From: Flavobacteriales bacterium
GTDB lineage: Bacteria > Bacteroidota > Bacteroidia > Flavobacteriales_D > Crocinitomicaceae
Reading direction: 5' to 3'
Length of the DNA stretch: 64,000 nt
NCBI GenBank assembly: GCA_947497485.1
Contig: CANMHB010000004.1
Span: 62,001-126,000 of the forward strand
The notes beneath the pieces are model-generated. The model was not told where the DNA came from. It saw nothing but the letters and a program-made list of their open reading frames with translations, and made no database searches. Both the position numbers and the translations under genes were made by a program. How positions within the stretch are numbered: the first letter of the stretch is position 1; each line of letters starts with the position of its first letter. Shown here piece by piece: positions 1-10,226 of this stretch.

Positions 1-3000
1 TCCTTCGAATGGGCAAACCAATTTCAAAGTTTCAATAATCGGAGATTTAGCTGTTGCGACTGATTTTCAGTCAATTAATTATTGGTCTTTTAAATATCCG
101 AGAACACCTACGTTTGTTGGAAATTCATTGTTCTCATTCGAAATTTTAAATGCTCAGAATCAAGCAAAGGTTCGTTTGAATCTTAACTCAATAGGGATAA
201 ATAACCCAATTCTTTTTTCTTTTGGGTCAACACCAAGAAAAATACCGCTTATTTCTTCTGGAGGTCAATTGCAGTGTATCATCCCAAATGATTTACAAAA
301 TGAAAGTCAGAAATTAATTCTGCAAGATTTGTCAACTGTTACTACAATTTCTATTTTGAAACCCGTAAATGGAACAGGAACATTCACCGATTTTGAGTCA
401 ATACCAAACTTGGAAAATGCCTTGTTATTTATATACCCATCGAAACTGAAAAACAAAACGTTTGAGTATGCCGCTTACCGCGGTTCTCAGACTGGAGGAA
501 ACTATAATGTTGTGCTAGCGAATGTTGAAGAACTTTTTCAGCAATATGGTGGTGGAATTAATAAACACATCAATGGAATTAGAAGATTTGCCAATAAAAT
601 TTACAATTTAGCAACGCAAAAGCCAATTGGACTTTATTTAATTGGTAAAGGGATACGCGAAGCCAATGTCACGTCCATCACCAACATTGGTCCGGGATCA
701 AGAACAAATACATCCGCTTATCAAAACAATTTAGTGCCTTCTTTTGGCTATCCATCGTGTGATGTTTGTATAACGTCCAATTTTGAAGGCCAGGACAAAT
801 ATATGCCATTGATACCAACAGGTAGAATATCAGCTCAAACGGAATCTGAGTTGCAAACATACTTGAGTAAAGTCATTGAATATGAAGCGCAGCAAAATCA
901 AAATTCTGTATACACCACAGAAACCAAAGATTGGCAGAAACACATACTTCACTTTTCAGGTGGTTCAACCTCTCCTGAGCAAAACAGCTTTCAAATGTTT
1001 TTGAATTCAATGGGATCATATGCAGAAGGAAGTAATTTTGCAGGTGAAGTAACATTAGTAGCCAAAGAAAATGCTGATCCTATAACGCCCACTGAATTGC
1101 AGGCAGTGAAGGATCGAATTAGTGATGGTGTTAGTGTCATGAATTTTTTCGGGCATTTTTCTTCTTCTGAAAGTGGATTTGATATCAATTTGGATGAGCC
1201 TCAATATTGGAATAATCAAGGTAAATACCCAATTTTGATTGCAAACTCCTGCTACAATGGTAATATTTTTCATAATGCCAATTCCAATTCTCAGTCATTT
1301 GTTTTAACGCCAAATGCAGGTGTTATTGCTTACCTTGGAACAATTGACTACGGATTTACTTCTGCACTTAGTTCATATGGGCAAAATTTTTATAAACAGT
1401 TTAGCAAATACAATTACGGAGGTACGATTGCTGGTCATATCAAAAATGTAATTGATTCTGTGTTAAATGGAAATACTAATTTAATAACTGAAACAACTTT
1501 TTGTCAGATGACGCTGCATGGAGATCCAATGCTAAAAGTAAATTACCACAATAAACCAGAAATTGAACTAACCGATTCACGCATCAGCTTCGGTCCTTCG
1601 AACATATCTTATGCGACTGATTCCTTGGAAATTTATATTACACTCAAAAATCTTGGAAAGTCCATAATAGATACCTTCAATATAAATATTACGAGAGATT
1701 TCCCGGGGTTAGATAATGATTCAACGTATTATATTTCAATTGCTGGATTAGATTACGAGAAATCTACAACCATGAAGATTCCTTTTTATCCTTCAGTAGG
1801 TATTGGATTAAATAAGTTTCGGGTCGAAGTTGATTTGCCATCCAATATTGATGAACAGTATGATGAAACAACAAATAATCAAATTGTTAAATCATTTTTT
1901 ATTAACGTTGACGGTATTGAGCCAATTTTACCGCAAAATTTTGCCGTTGTTCCAAATGACAGTATAACTCTTTATGCCTCGACCATTAATCCAATTGCTT
2001 CTTTCAATAATTACCGATTTGAAATAGACACTGTTTCAAATTTCAGTTCTGCTTTTGCGAGATATGCAGTTGTAAGTGGTTCAGGTGGCTTGAAGTCGGT
2101 TAATCCTTCACAATGGAAACTTACTTCAAATAACCAAAGTTCGAATTTAGTATTGGAGGATAGTGTTGTTTATTATTGGAGAGTAGCACTTATCGAAAAT
2201 AATCCAATATGGAAGAATCGATCATTTCAATACATTGTTGGAAAAAGAGGATGGGGACAAGCTGATTTTGATCAGTTTACTGCGAATCAATTTTTAGGTA
2301 TTAATTTGAATCAAACAAATGAACTTAGGCAATTTGAACCTATCGAATCGGAAATTTCTTGCTTGGTAAAATCGACGACACAAGAACCTCAAATTTATGA
2401 AAATGCTTGGTATTTAAATGGATTTCAGCAAGAAAGAGGAATTTGCACCATTACTCCAAAACTACATGTCGCAATTATAGACAGGGCGACACTAGTTCCT
2501 TGGGAAACCCGCTATTTAGCTACAAATTCTAATTTGAATAATAATTTTGGGAATGCTAACGATAATGGTGGTTGCAACCAACGTCCTATGCGTTTTTTTA
2601 CGTTCAATCAAAATAGTGCAACCCAAATGGATTCATTTCAAAACTTAGTTGAGAATATTGTCCCAAATGGTGATTACATGTTAATATACTCACCTATGAC
2701 AACGCGTTATGATTGGTGGCAGAATTTGAATTCAGGGATTGTGGAGACTTTTCAGGCAATGGGTGCCGATAGTATGAGTTATTCTCGTCCGAATAGACCT
2801 TTTATTTTCTTAACACGAAAAGGAGACCCAAGCTTTGCGGTTCAAATTTACAGTCAAAATTACGAGGATATCTACCTTGATACGCTCATTACGGGAATTC
2901 AGGGAATTGGTATTGAATCTTCACCACTGATTGGCCCTTCGGCATCTTGGCAGTCACTTTTCTGGAGACATAATTCAATTGATTTAGCTGCTGGAGATAC

Positions 3001-4324
3001 TACTAAACTGCAAATCCAAACGTTTAATCAATACGGGTCTTATCAATATACAATCGACACAATGCTCGTTTCAGGTGATTCAATTTTGAATTTACAAAAC
3101 GTAATAAATGCGGAAGCATATCCATTTATAAAATTAAAAGCAAATTATGCTGACAATCAGTTTCAAACTCCTTCGCAGCTTGATTATTGGCATGTCCTTT
3201 ATCAGGAATTACCTGAAAGTGCAATCGATGCATCAAATGGATATGTCTTCCTCCCAGAAAATGATACGCTGCAGGAAGGTCAGATTGCCAAATTCTCAGT
3301 TGATGTCAAGAACATCAGTGAATTACCAATGGATTCTTTACTCGTTTCTTATTACATTCTTGACCAAAATCAACAAAAACACGTGATCAATTATCCAAGG
3401 CAAGATTCTCTTTTGATCAATGGAGTTTTAAAGGATACTATTACTTTTTCTACGGATGGATTAGTAGGGACAAACTGGTTTTATATGGAAGTTAATCCTT
3501 ACAAAGATTTGAATCAAACTATTTTAGATCAACCAGAATTGGCGCACTTTAATAATTTGTTACAATTCCCATTTACTGTTATTGACGAAGAAGTTAATCC
3601 AATTCTTGATGTTACGTTCAATGGAAAGCATATCATGAACAAAGACATAATTGCACCAACTTCTGAAATTATTATTTCATTGAAAGATGAAAATCCTTAT
3701 CTGATCATGGATTCTGATGCTGACACTTCTTTATTTGGCATCTATTTGACTGATCCTGATGGTATTCAAAAACGAATTCCTTTTGTCGATGGAAATGGAA
3801 ATACGATTTTACATTGGACTCCAGCAACAAATCAGAATAAGCGTTTCAAGATTAATTTTCCCGCTTATTTTGAAAAATCAGGAGAATACAATTTACTTGT
3901 TCAAGGAACTGATAAGTCAGGGAATTTATCAGGCGATCTTGAGTATAAAATCAATTTTGAAGTGATTCATGAGTCAATGATAACGCAGATGATGAACTAT
4001 CCGAATCCTTTTTCGACAAGTACTCGTTTTGTCTTTACGTTAACTGGTGATGAAATACCTGATGATCTTCAAATTCAGATTATAACGATTAGCGGTAAAG
4101 TTGTACGTGAAATCAACGAAAGTGAACTAGGTCCAATTCAAATAGGAAGAAACATCACCGAATTTGCATGGGATGGTAAAGATGCATTTGGCGATCCCTT
4201 AGCAAATGGAGTTTATCTTTATCGCGTAAAAGCTAAAATAAATGGTCAAGACATTAAACGTCTTGAATCTGGAGCAGATGATTATTTCCACAAAGGTTTA
4301 GGAAAAATGTATTTAATTCGCTAG
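1..4324 (+). CDS. C25 (gingipain-like) peptidase, PorU2-like, T9SS-associated; 5' end outside window
   Basis: The reading frame is open from base 2, so the start lies upstream and only the last ~1440 codons are present. A gingipain-type C25 caspase-fold domain spans about nt 400-1560. Its candidate catalytic His is in NFFGH (codon at 1154-1156) and its Cys in ANSCYNG (codon at 1250-1252). A long run of Ig-like/CARDB-like beta domains follows. The C-terminal ~100 residues (MNYPNPFST..., WDGKDAFGDPLANGVYLYRV) form a FlgD-like/T9SS type A sorting domain. In Bacteroidota, proteins of this build are usually called putative type IX secretion sortase PorU2, a paralogue of the sortase PorU that cleaves sorting signals at the cell surface. 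The catalytic residues are seen; the sortase role is inferred from the family. The gene converges on the phosphatase gene with 3 bp between them. Confidence 0.85.
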   Translation, partial: PSNGQTNFKVSIIGDLAVATDFQSINYWSFKYPRTPTFVGNSLFSFEILNAQNQAKVRLNLNSIGINNPILFSFGSTPRKIPLISSGGQLQCIIPNDLQNESQKLILQDLSTVTTISILKPVNGTGTFTDFESIPNLENALLFIYPSKLKNKTFEYAAYRGSQTGGNYNVVLANVEELFQQYGGGINKHINGIRRFANKIYNLATQKPIGLYLIGKGIREANVTSITNIGPGSRTNTSAYQNNLVPSFGYPSCDVCITSNFEGQDKYMPLIPTGRISAQTESELQTYLSKVIEYEAQQNQNSVYTTETKDWQKHILHFSGGSTSPEQNSFQMFLNSMGSYAEGSNFAGEVTLVAKENADPITPTELQAVKDRISDGVSVMNFFGHFSSSESGFDINLDEPQYWNNQGKYPILIANSCYNGNIFHNANSNSQSFVLTPNAGVIAYLGTIDYGFTSALSSYGQNFYKQFSKYNYGGTIAGHIKNVIDSVLNGNTNLITETTFCQMTLHGDPMLKVNYHNKPEIELTDSRISFGPSNISYATDSLEIYITLKNLGKSIIDTFNINITRDFPGLDNDSTYYISIAGLDYEKSTTMKIPFYPSVGIGLNKFRVEVDLPSNIDEQYDETTNNQIVKSFFINVDGIEPILPQNFAVVPNDSITLYASTINPIASFNNYRFEIDTVSNFSSAFARYAVVSGSGGLKSVNPSQWKLTSNNQSSNLVLEDSVVYYWRVALIENNPIWKNRSFQYIVGKRGWGQADFDQFTANQFLGINLNQTNELRQFEPIESEISCLVKSTTQEPQIYENAWYLNGFQQERGICTITPKLHVAIIDRATLVPWETRYLATNSNLNNNFGNANDNGGCNQRPMRFFTFNQNSATQMDSFQNLVENIVPNGDYMLIYSPMTTRYDWWQNLNSGIVETFQAMGADSMSYSRPNRPFIFLTRKGDPSFAVQIYSQNYEDIYLDTLITGIQGIGIESSPLIGPSASWQSLFWRHNSIDLAAGDTTKLQIQTFNQYGSYQYTIDTMLVSGDSILNLQNVINAEAYPFIKLKANYADNQFQTPSQLDYWHVLYQELPESAIDASNGYVFLPENDTLQEGQIAKFSVDVKNISELPMDSLLVSYYILDQNQQKHVINYPRQDSLLINGVLKDTITFSTDGLVGTNWFYMEVNPYKDLNQTILDQPELAHFNNLLQFPFTVIDEEVNPILDVTFNGKHIMNKDIIAPTSEIIISLKDENPYLIMDSDADTSLFGIYLTDPDGIQKRIPFVDGNGNTILHWTPATNQNKRFKINFPAYFEKSGEYNLLVQGTDKSGNLSGDLEYKINFEVIHESMITQMMNYPNPFSTSTRFVFTLTGDEIPDDLQIQIITISGKVVREINESELGPIQIGRNITEFAWDGKDAFGDPLANGVYLYRVKAKINGQDIKRLESGADDYFHKGLGKMYLIR

Positions 4325-4327
4325 AAA

Positions 4328-5551
4328 TCAAAAGAATTTACAGCTAAAAATAGCCGTGTCATCGACAAAATTTAGATCACCACGCCAATCATCCAATTTT
4401 GAAAAAATGATGTTGTTCATATCTTCCATTTTTAGTGGAGAATAAGCTTGAATGTTTTTAATTAGTCTTTCTGAACCAAATTGTTCACCCTCATCATTTT
4501 CAAGCTCAACAACACCATCCGTGTATAAAACAAAGGTTGTATTTGGTTTTAATTCAAGTTTCCCAACATTTACATATGGAAGTTCATCGAGCATGCCTAA
4601 ACCAATGCAACCCTCTTTTAACAGAGTTACCTTTCTGCCGTTTAAGAGAATAGGATGGTTATGGCCAGCATTGACATACTTCATTTTGCGGGTGAACGCA
4701 TTGTAGTGCGCGATAAAAAAAGTAATGAATTTTTCACCTTTTGTACTCTTTATGACCTTAGAATTTAATTCTTCTAGAAGGAAAGGCAATTCAAAGCGTT
4801 GATATTTGAACAAAGTTCGGATAGTCGCTTGAAAATTAGCCATAAGCAAGGCTGCGGATATTCCTTTTCCTGAAACGTCTGCAATACAAATCATATACTC
4901 ATCATCACCGAGTGGGATAAAATCGTAATAATCTCCGCCAATCGCGTGCCGCGGGACATATTTTGCGGAAAGATCCATCTTACGATTCGAAGGAAGTTCA
5001 GATGGAAAAAGTAATTTCTGCATTTCAGATGCAACCTCTAATTCCTTAGAAATTCTTTGTTTGATGAGGTTCTGTCGAACCAATCTTTTATTTTCAACGG
5101 CAACAGAAATAATATTAGTTAGTGTTTGCGCAAATGAAAAATGACTTGGCTCAAGGTTTTCAATTTTTAAATTAGTTGATATAAGAAGATAGGCCAGTGG
5201 TTTCTCTAAATGATAAACAGGAATAACAGCCTGAAATTCCTTTAAAATTGGTGAATTTGATGATTCTACAAGGGTAATTTCCTTAAATCGTTTAAAATTT
5301 TCTTGGATATTCGTAAGATCGGTTTTTCCTTTGAAACCTATTTTAATAAGACAATTCCACTCTTCTTGGGAATGTAGCAAAAGGAATTTATTGAAATTCA
5401 ATTGTTCCTTTAAAATAAAACTGTATATTTTCAGTAATTGTTCTACAGGGTAGTCTGAATTAATCGCATTTGTTATTTCCAACAACGAATGGAGCTTCGT
5501 ATCTTTAAGTTCCAATTGATAATCGATATCTGCAGTATTGGAAAAACGCAT
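4328..5551 (-). CDS. GAF-domain SpoIIE/PP2C-type serine phosphatase
   Basis: 407 aa, cytoplasmic, with no signal peptide or membrane segment. A GAF-like sensor domain covers about residues 20-160. A short helical linker (about 155-185) leads to a SpoIIE/PP2C phosphatase domain at 195-405. Metal-binding acidic motifs are visible: GGDYYD (205-210), ADVSGKG (224-230), AGHNHP (295-300), YTDG (343-346) and the terminal VDD (396-398). Such RsbU-like phosphatases usually dephosphorylate an anti-sigma-factor antagonist or a similar STAS protein, but no STAS or anti-sigma partner lies nearby, so the target is unknown. The start codon lies 1 nt after the stop of the upstream LpxD-like gene (TGA-A-ATG), which implies one transcript and probable translational coupling. 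Confidence 0.88.
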   Translation of the reverse strand: MRFSNTADIDYQLELKDTKLHSLLEITNAINSDYPVEQLLKIYSFILKEQLNFNKFLLLHSQEEWNCLIKIGFKGKTDLTNIQENFKRFKEITLVESSNSPILKEFQAVIPVYHLEKPLAYLLISTNLKIENLEPSHFSFAQTLTNIISVAVENKRLVRQNLIKQRISKELEVASEMQKLLFPSELPSNRKMDLSAKYVPRHAIGGDYYDFIPLGDDEYMICIADVSGKGISAALLMANFQATIRTLFKYQRFELPFLLEELNSKVIKSTKGEKFITFFIAHYNAFTRKMKYVNAGHNHPILLNGRKVTLLKEGCIGLGMLDELPYVNVGKLELKPNTTFVLYTDGVVELENDEGEQFGSERLIKNIQAYSPLKMEDMNNIIFSKLDDWRGDLNFVDDTAIFSCKFF

Positions 5552-5552
5552 T

Positions 5553-6473
5553 TCAGAGTTTGTTTAATAATTTCGGTAATTGACGAATTGCTGCCATTTC
5601 CTTGAATTTTTCTTTTGCTTCAATGCATGGACTTCCAAAATAGGTTTTTCCTGCTTCAAGATCTTTGGAAATGCCAGATTGTGCGTATACGATAACTCCT
5701 TCACCTATTTCGACATCACTTGCACAGCCCACTTGACCCCAAAGAATGACGTTGTTATTGATTTTAACACACCCTGCAATTCCGACCCCTGATGCCATCA
5801 AGCAATTTTCACCAATGGTAGTGTCGTGTCCAATATGCACTTGATCGTCTAGTTTTGTTCCTTTTCCGATTTTTGTTATTCCAGTAACCCCAGCATCAAT
5901 GGTGCAAAGCGCGCCGATTTCAACATTTGATTCAATTTCGACTCCTCCACACGTATGAAGTCGGTTGTAACCATCTTCTTTTCGTTTGTAGTAAAAGGCA
6001 AAATGACCTATTACCGAATTTGCGCCAATAATAACATCATCTCCGATTATTGTATTATCCATGAGACAAACTCCAGGGAAAATCCGGGTGTTTTTACCAA
6101 TTCGAACATTGTTTCCAATGAAGACATTTGGATAAATCATTGCCGATGGATGAACAAATTGATTTTCTTGCGAATGAGGAGATTGCAAAGGCATGAAATG
6201 CGTTGTCAATTGATTAAAAGCATCAAACGGTCGGTCACTCAAAATGAGCGCTTTTCCCGCTGGGCAAACTACTTCCTTGTTTATAATAATTGTTGTTGCT
6301 GCTGATTGAAGCGCTTTTTCATAATACTTCGGATGATCCACAAATACAATATCTCCTGCTTCAACCATGTGAATTTCATTTATTCCTTTGATAACATGGT
6401 TTTCGTTGCCTATGAAATCACATCCAACGATTTCACAAATTTCCTTTAAGGTGTAATCTCTATTTAATTTCAT
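5553..6473 (-). CDS. LpxD-like UDP-3-O-acylglucosamine N-acyltransferase homologue
   Basis: 306 aa. The N-terminal ~100 residues resemble the LpxD uridine-binding domain, and residues ~105-290 are hexapeptide repeats of a left-handed beta-helix (IGNNVRIGKNTRIFPG and similar). LpxD adds the second 3-hydroxyacyl chain in lipid A synthesis in the cytoplasm. The catalytic-base His of E. coli LpxD (His239, in QIAHN) is kept here as HIGHD. The position matching E. coli His276 (INGHMEI) reads CASDVEI, so that His is replaced by Asp. At 306 aa it is shorter than E. coli LpxD (341). Bacteroidota often encode a second, shorter LpxD paralogue, and this may be that copy; its true acceptor could be a sugar other than UDP-glucosamine. 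It is the first gene of a two-gene unit with the downstream phosphatase. Confidence 0.75.
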   Translation of the reverse strand: MKLNRDYTLKEICEIVGCDFIGNENHVIKGINEIHMVEAGDIVFVDHPKYYEKALQSAATTIIINKEVVCPAGKALILSDRPFDAFNQLTTHFMPLQSPHSQENQFVHPSAMIYPNVFIGNNVRIGKNTRIFPGVCLMDNTIIGDDVIIGANSVIGHFAFYYKRKEDGYNRLHTCGGVEIESNVEIGALCTIDAGVTGITKIGKGTKLDDQVHIGHDTTIGENCLMASGVGIAGCVKINNNVILWGQVGCASDVEIGEGVIVYAQSGISKDLEAGKTYFGSPCIEAKEKFKEMAAIRQLPKLLNKL

Positions 6474-6672
6474 ATTTCAATCCAAACAAATTTAATGCAT
6501 CGAAAAGCGATTTATTTTCGTGTAGAATTTACTTATCATCCTATGAATGTTGAAAGTCAGTCCTCATGGTTTATAATTGCTAAAGAGTTGGTGGTTTTTG
6601 GATTATCAACATTTAATTCGATTTTGTTAAAAAACAATTTATTTTTCTTAAGGTCATTCAAGTTACATCGGT

Positions 6673-6680
6673 TAAATTTG
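6673..6680 (+). promoter_or_regulatory. Bacteroidota -7 box upstream of carB
   Basis: TAAATTTG matches the Bacteroidota -7 consensus TAnnTTTG exactly and lies 53 bp before the carB ATG. No clear TTTG -33 box was found at the usual distance, so this rests on the -7 match alone. The rest of the 259-bp divergent spacer between lpxD and carB (6474-6732) holds no other element I could recognise. Confidence 0.4.
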
Positions 6681-6732
6681 CGCTCAATTTGCAGCGAATC
6701 ATCGCTTCGAAGAAATGTAAATTGAAATCCCT

Positions 6733-9549
6733 ATGCCCAAAGATTCATCCATTAAATCCATTCTGATTATCGGAAGTGGACCAATTGTTATTGGTCAAGC
6801 ATGTGAGTTTGACTATTCTGGTTCGCAAGCTGCTAGATCATTAAGACAAGAAGGAATTGAAGTAACTTTGATAAACTCCAATCCGGCAACAATTATGACG
6901 GATAAAGTAGTAGCTGACAATATTTATTTAAAGCCACTGGAACCGGAGAGTATTATTGAGATTTTAAATAATCATAAAATTGATGCTGTTCTTCCAACAA
7001 TGGGCGGACAAACAGCTCTCAATCTTTGTATCAAGTGCGATGAAATGGGGATCTGGGAAGAATTTGGAGTGAAAATTATTGGTGTTGATATCAATGCAAT
7101 TGAAATAACGGAAAATCGTGAGGCGTTTCGTGATTTGATGATTCAGATTGGAGTTCCAATGGCTCCACAAAAGACAGCCAAATCCTTTTTAGAAGGAAAA
7201 GAAATCGCTCAAGAATTCGGTTTCCCACTATGTATTCGTCCTTCCTATACACTTGGAGGTTCAGGAGCGTCTATATTATACGAGCCAAAAGAATTTGACA
7301 ATTTACTAGAAAGAGGTTTGCAATTATCACCTATTCACGAGGTTATGATTGACAAAGCATTGATTGGTTGGAAAGAATATGAATTAGAGTTACTTCGCGA
7401 TGCAAATGATAATGTTGTAATCATTTGTTCCATTGAGAATTTCGATCCAATGGGTATTCATACAGGTGATTCGATTACAGTTGCACCAGCAATGACGTTA
7501 TCTGATACGACTTTCCAGAAAATGCGTGACATGGCCATCAAAATGATGCGCTCGATTGGGAATTTTGCCGGAGGTTGTAACGTGCAGTTTGCTGTTTCGC
7601 CCGATGAAAAAGAGGATATCATTGCTATCGAGATTAATCCGCGCGTATCTCGTTCGTCTGCATTGGCATCAAAAGCAACGGGTTATCCGATTGCGAAAAT
7701 TGCTTCGAAACTAGCTATTGGTTACCATTTGGATGAATTGAAAAATCAAATTACAAAAACTACGTCGGCTTTATTTGAGCCAACTTTGGATTATGTAATT
7801 GTGAAAATTCCGCGTTGGAACTTTAATAAATTCCCTGGGACCAATCGTGAACTAGGCCTTCAGATGAAATCAGTAGGGGAGGTGATGGGAATTGGTCGTT
7901 CGTTTCAAGAAGCACTTCAAAAGGCTTGTCAGTCCCTGGAGATTAACCGAAATGGTCTGGGGGCTGACGGTCGTGAATTAACTAATCAAAATGAGATTTT
8001 ACATTCTTTGAGTCACCCAAGTTGGAATAGACTTTTCCATATTTACGATGCCATCAAATTGGGAATTCCTTTCAAAACAATTGTTGAGAAAACAAAAATT
8101 GACATTTGGTTCTTAAAGCAAATCGAAGACTTAATTCAGATGGAACGCAAAATTGAAAAGTTTCACATTGAAAACTTGCCGAAAGAACTATTTTTTGAAG
8201 CGAAGCAAAAAGGCTATGCAGATCGTCAAATTGCTCATTTGCTTAGATGTTTGGAATCTGAGGTTTATAAAAAACGAACCGAATTTGGGATTAAGCGTGT
8301 TTATAAATTAGTTGATACTTGTGCGGCTGAATTTGAGGCGCAAACGCCTTATTACTACTCAACATTTGAATACGAAAATGAAAGTATTGTTTCCGATAAA
8401 AAGAAAATCGTTGTTTTAGGTTCCGGTCCAAACAGAATAGGGCAGGGGATTGAGTTTGACTATTCATGCGTTCACGGTGTACTTGCAGCTAAAGAATGTG
8501 GTTACGAAACAATCATGATTAATTGTAATCCGGAGACTGTTTCTACAGATTTCGATACGGCTGATAAGCTGTATTTTGAGCCCGTTTTTTGGGAGCATAT
8601 TTACGATATTATTGAGCATGAAAAACCAGAAGGTGTTATCGTTCAACTTGGTGGACAGACAGCTTTGAAATTAGCTGAAAAACTAAGTCGTTACGGAATT
8701 AAAATCCTTGGAACCAGTTTCGACGCTTTGGATTTAGCAGAAGATCGTGGTCGTTTTTCGAAATTATTAGAGAAAAATAATATTCCTTTTCCAAAATATG
8801 GCGTAGTAGAAAGTGCGGAACAAGCCTTGGAATTGGCCGACGATTTAGGTTTTCCTTTGTTGGTTCGACCATCATACGTTCTTGGTGGACAAAAAATGAA
8901 AATTGTCATTAACAAAGAAGAATTGGAGCATCACGTGGTTGATATTCTAAACGAAATGGGTAACAACCAAATATTATTGGATCACTTTTTAGGAGGTGCT
9001 ATTGAAGCAGAAGCAGATGCTATTTGCGATGGAGAGAATGTCTACATCATTGGAATTATGCAACACATCGAACCTGCCGGAATTCACTCCGGTGATTCAT
9101 ATGCCGTTTTGCCTCCATACAACCTTGGCGATTTTGTCATGACACAAATTGAAGATATCACTAGAAAAATTGCTGTAGAATTAAGAACAGTTGGTTTATT
9201 GAATATTCAATTCGCGATTAAGGACGACAAAGTGTATGTCATTGAAGCAAATCCAAGAGCTTCGAGAACCGTTCCATTTATTGCCAAGGCCTACGACGAA
9301 CCATATGTAAACTATGCTACGAAAGTCATGCTTGGTGTGAACAAAGTAACGGACTTTAATTTCAACCCGCGAAAAGAAGGTTATGCGATTAAAATCCCTG
9401 TTTTTTCTTACGAGAAGTTTCCTGATGTTAAAAAAGAACTTGGTCCTGAAATGAAATCAACTGGAGAAGCCATTCGTTTCATTAAAAATCTAAAAGATCC
9501 GTTCTTTACAAAGGTTTATTCAGAAAGGAATATGCATTTGTCTCGATAA
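6733..9549 (+). CDS. carB: Carbamoyl-phosphate synthase large subunit, lacking the allosteric domain
   Basis: 938 aa. It makes carbamoyl phosphate from ammonia (supplied by CarA), bicarbonate and two ATP for pyrimidine and arginine synthesis. Two duplicated ATP-grasp halves are clear: residues ~1-400, starting with GSGPIVIGQACEFDYSG, and ~550-930, starting with GSGPNRIGQGIEFDYS. The oligomerisation region lies between them. The protein stops right after the second half (EMKSTGEA...MHLSR), where E. coli CarB (1073 aa) continues into its ~135-residue MGS-like domain for UMP/ornithine/IMP control. CarB proteins of about 940-950 aa without this domain are, to my knowledge, common in Flavobacteriia, so this is a lineage trait rather than a truncation. 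carA is not in the window. The ATG at 6733 begins exactly at the family N-terminus. Confidence 0.95.
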   Translation: MPKDSSIKSILIIGSGPIVIGQACEFDYSGSQAARSLRQEGIEVTLINSNPATIMTDKVVADNIYLKPLEPESIIEILNNHKIDAVLPTMGGQTALNLCIKCDEMGIWEEFGVKIIGVDINAIEITENREAFRDLMIQIGVPMAPQKTAKSFLEGKEIAQEFGFPLCIRPSYTLGGSGASILYEPKEFDNLLERGLQLSPIHEVMIDKALIGWKEYELELLRDANDNVVIICSIENFDPMGIHTGDSITVAPAMTLSDTTFQKMRDMAIKMMRSIGNFAGGCNVQFAVSPDEKEDIIAIEINPRVSRSSALASKATGYPIAKIASKLAIGYHLDELKNQITKTTSALFEPTLDYVIVKIPRWNFNKFPGTNRELGLQMKSVGEVMGIGRSFQEALQKACQSLEINRNGLGADGRELTNQNEILHSLSHPSWNRLFHIYDAIKLGIPFKTIVEKTKIDIWFLKQIEDLIQMERKIEKFHIENLPKELFFEAKQKGYADRQIAHLLRCLESEVYKKRTEFGIKRVYKLVDTCAAEFEAQTPYYYSTFEYENESIVSDKKKIVVLGSGPNRIGQGIEFDYSCVHGVLAAKECGYETIMINCNPETVSTDFDTADKLYFEPVFWEHIYDIIEHEKPEGVIVQLGGQTALKLAEKLSRYGIKILGTSFDALDLAEDRGRFSKLLEKNNIPFPKYGVVESAEQALELADDLGFPLLVRPSYVLGGQKMKIVINKEELEHHVVDILNEMGNNQILLDHFLGGAIEAEADAICDGENVYIIGIMQHIEPAGIHSGDSYAVLPPYNLGDFVMTQIEDITRKIAVELRTVGLLNIQFAIKDDKVYVIEANPRASRTVPFIAKAYDEPYVNYATKVMLGVNKVTDFNFNPRKEGYAIKIPVFSYEKFPDVKKELGPEMKSTGEAIRFIKNLKDPFFTKVYSERNMHLSR

Positions 9550-9629
9550 GATAGGAGATTTGTTATTAATAAAGAATTTGCCTCTTAAGAGAATTTAAAA
9601 AATAAAATTAAAATTAAAAAATAAAAGTT

Positions 9630-10226
9630 TTATCTCCTTCTCCCCTCTAAAATTTTCAAAACATCATCGAGATTTTTGCCTTTCGCTTGAAGTAAGATTA
9701 AATAATGAAAAAGCAAATCTGCAGATTCGTTTAGGAATAGTTCGTCATTGTTTCTAAGTGCTTCAATCACCGTTTCGACTGCTTCTTCACCAACTTTTTG
9801 AGCAATTTTTTCAATTCCTTTGGATTTCAAACTTGCCACGTACGAATCATTTCCGCCTTCGGCTAAACGTTGCGAAATTACATTTTCCAAATCGCGCAAT
9901 ACACCAAATCGCGTTTCATGTTCCTCTGACCAACAAGTTTTACTTCCTAAATGACACGTTGGACCTTGAGGTTTTACGCGAATCAACAAGGTGTCGCGGT
10001 CACAATCAAATTGAATCGATTCTACATTTAGAAAATTTCCGCTTTCCTCGCCTTTGGTCCAAAGTCGGTTTTTGGTGCGGGAGAAAAACGTGACTTTTTG
10101 TTCTTGAACGGTTTTCTCGTAGGCCTCAGCGTTCATATACCCGAGCATCAAAACTTGAAGCGTGTCTGTATCTTGAATAATTGCCGGAACCAAGCCGTCA
10201 CCTTTTGTAAAATCTATTGATTCCAT
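9630..10226 (-). CDS. hisIE: HisIE: phosphoribosyl-AMP cyclohydrolase / phosphoribosyl-ATP pyrophosphatase
   Basis: 198 aa bifunctional enzyme for steps 2 and 3 of histidine synthesis: PR-ATP to PR-AMP, then opening of the purine ring to ProFAR. The N-terminal HisI domain (about 1-105) shows [18 protein letters not shown] and the metal-site stretch FDCDRDTLL...[10 protein letters not shown]. The C-terminal HisE domain (about 110-198) has the MazG-like helix motif [12 protein letters not shown]. It is the last gene of the his operon, overlaps hisF by 13 bp, and converges on carB. Confidence 0.95.
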   Translation of the reverse strand: MESIDFTKGDGLVPAIIQDTDTLQVLMLGYMNAEAYEKTVQEQKVTFFSRTKNRLWTKGEESGNFLNVESIQFDCDRDTLLIRVKPQGPTCHLGSKTCWSEEHETRFGVLRDLENVISQRLAEGGNDSYVASLKSKGIEKIAQKVGEEAVETVIEALRNNDELFLNESADLLFHYLILLQAKGKNLDDVLKILEGRRR

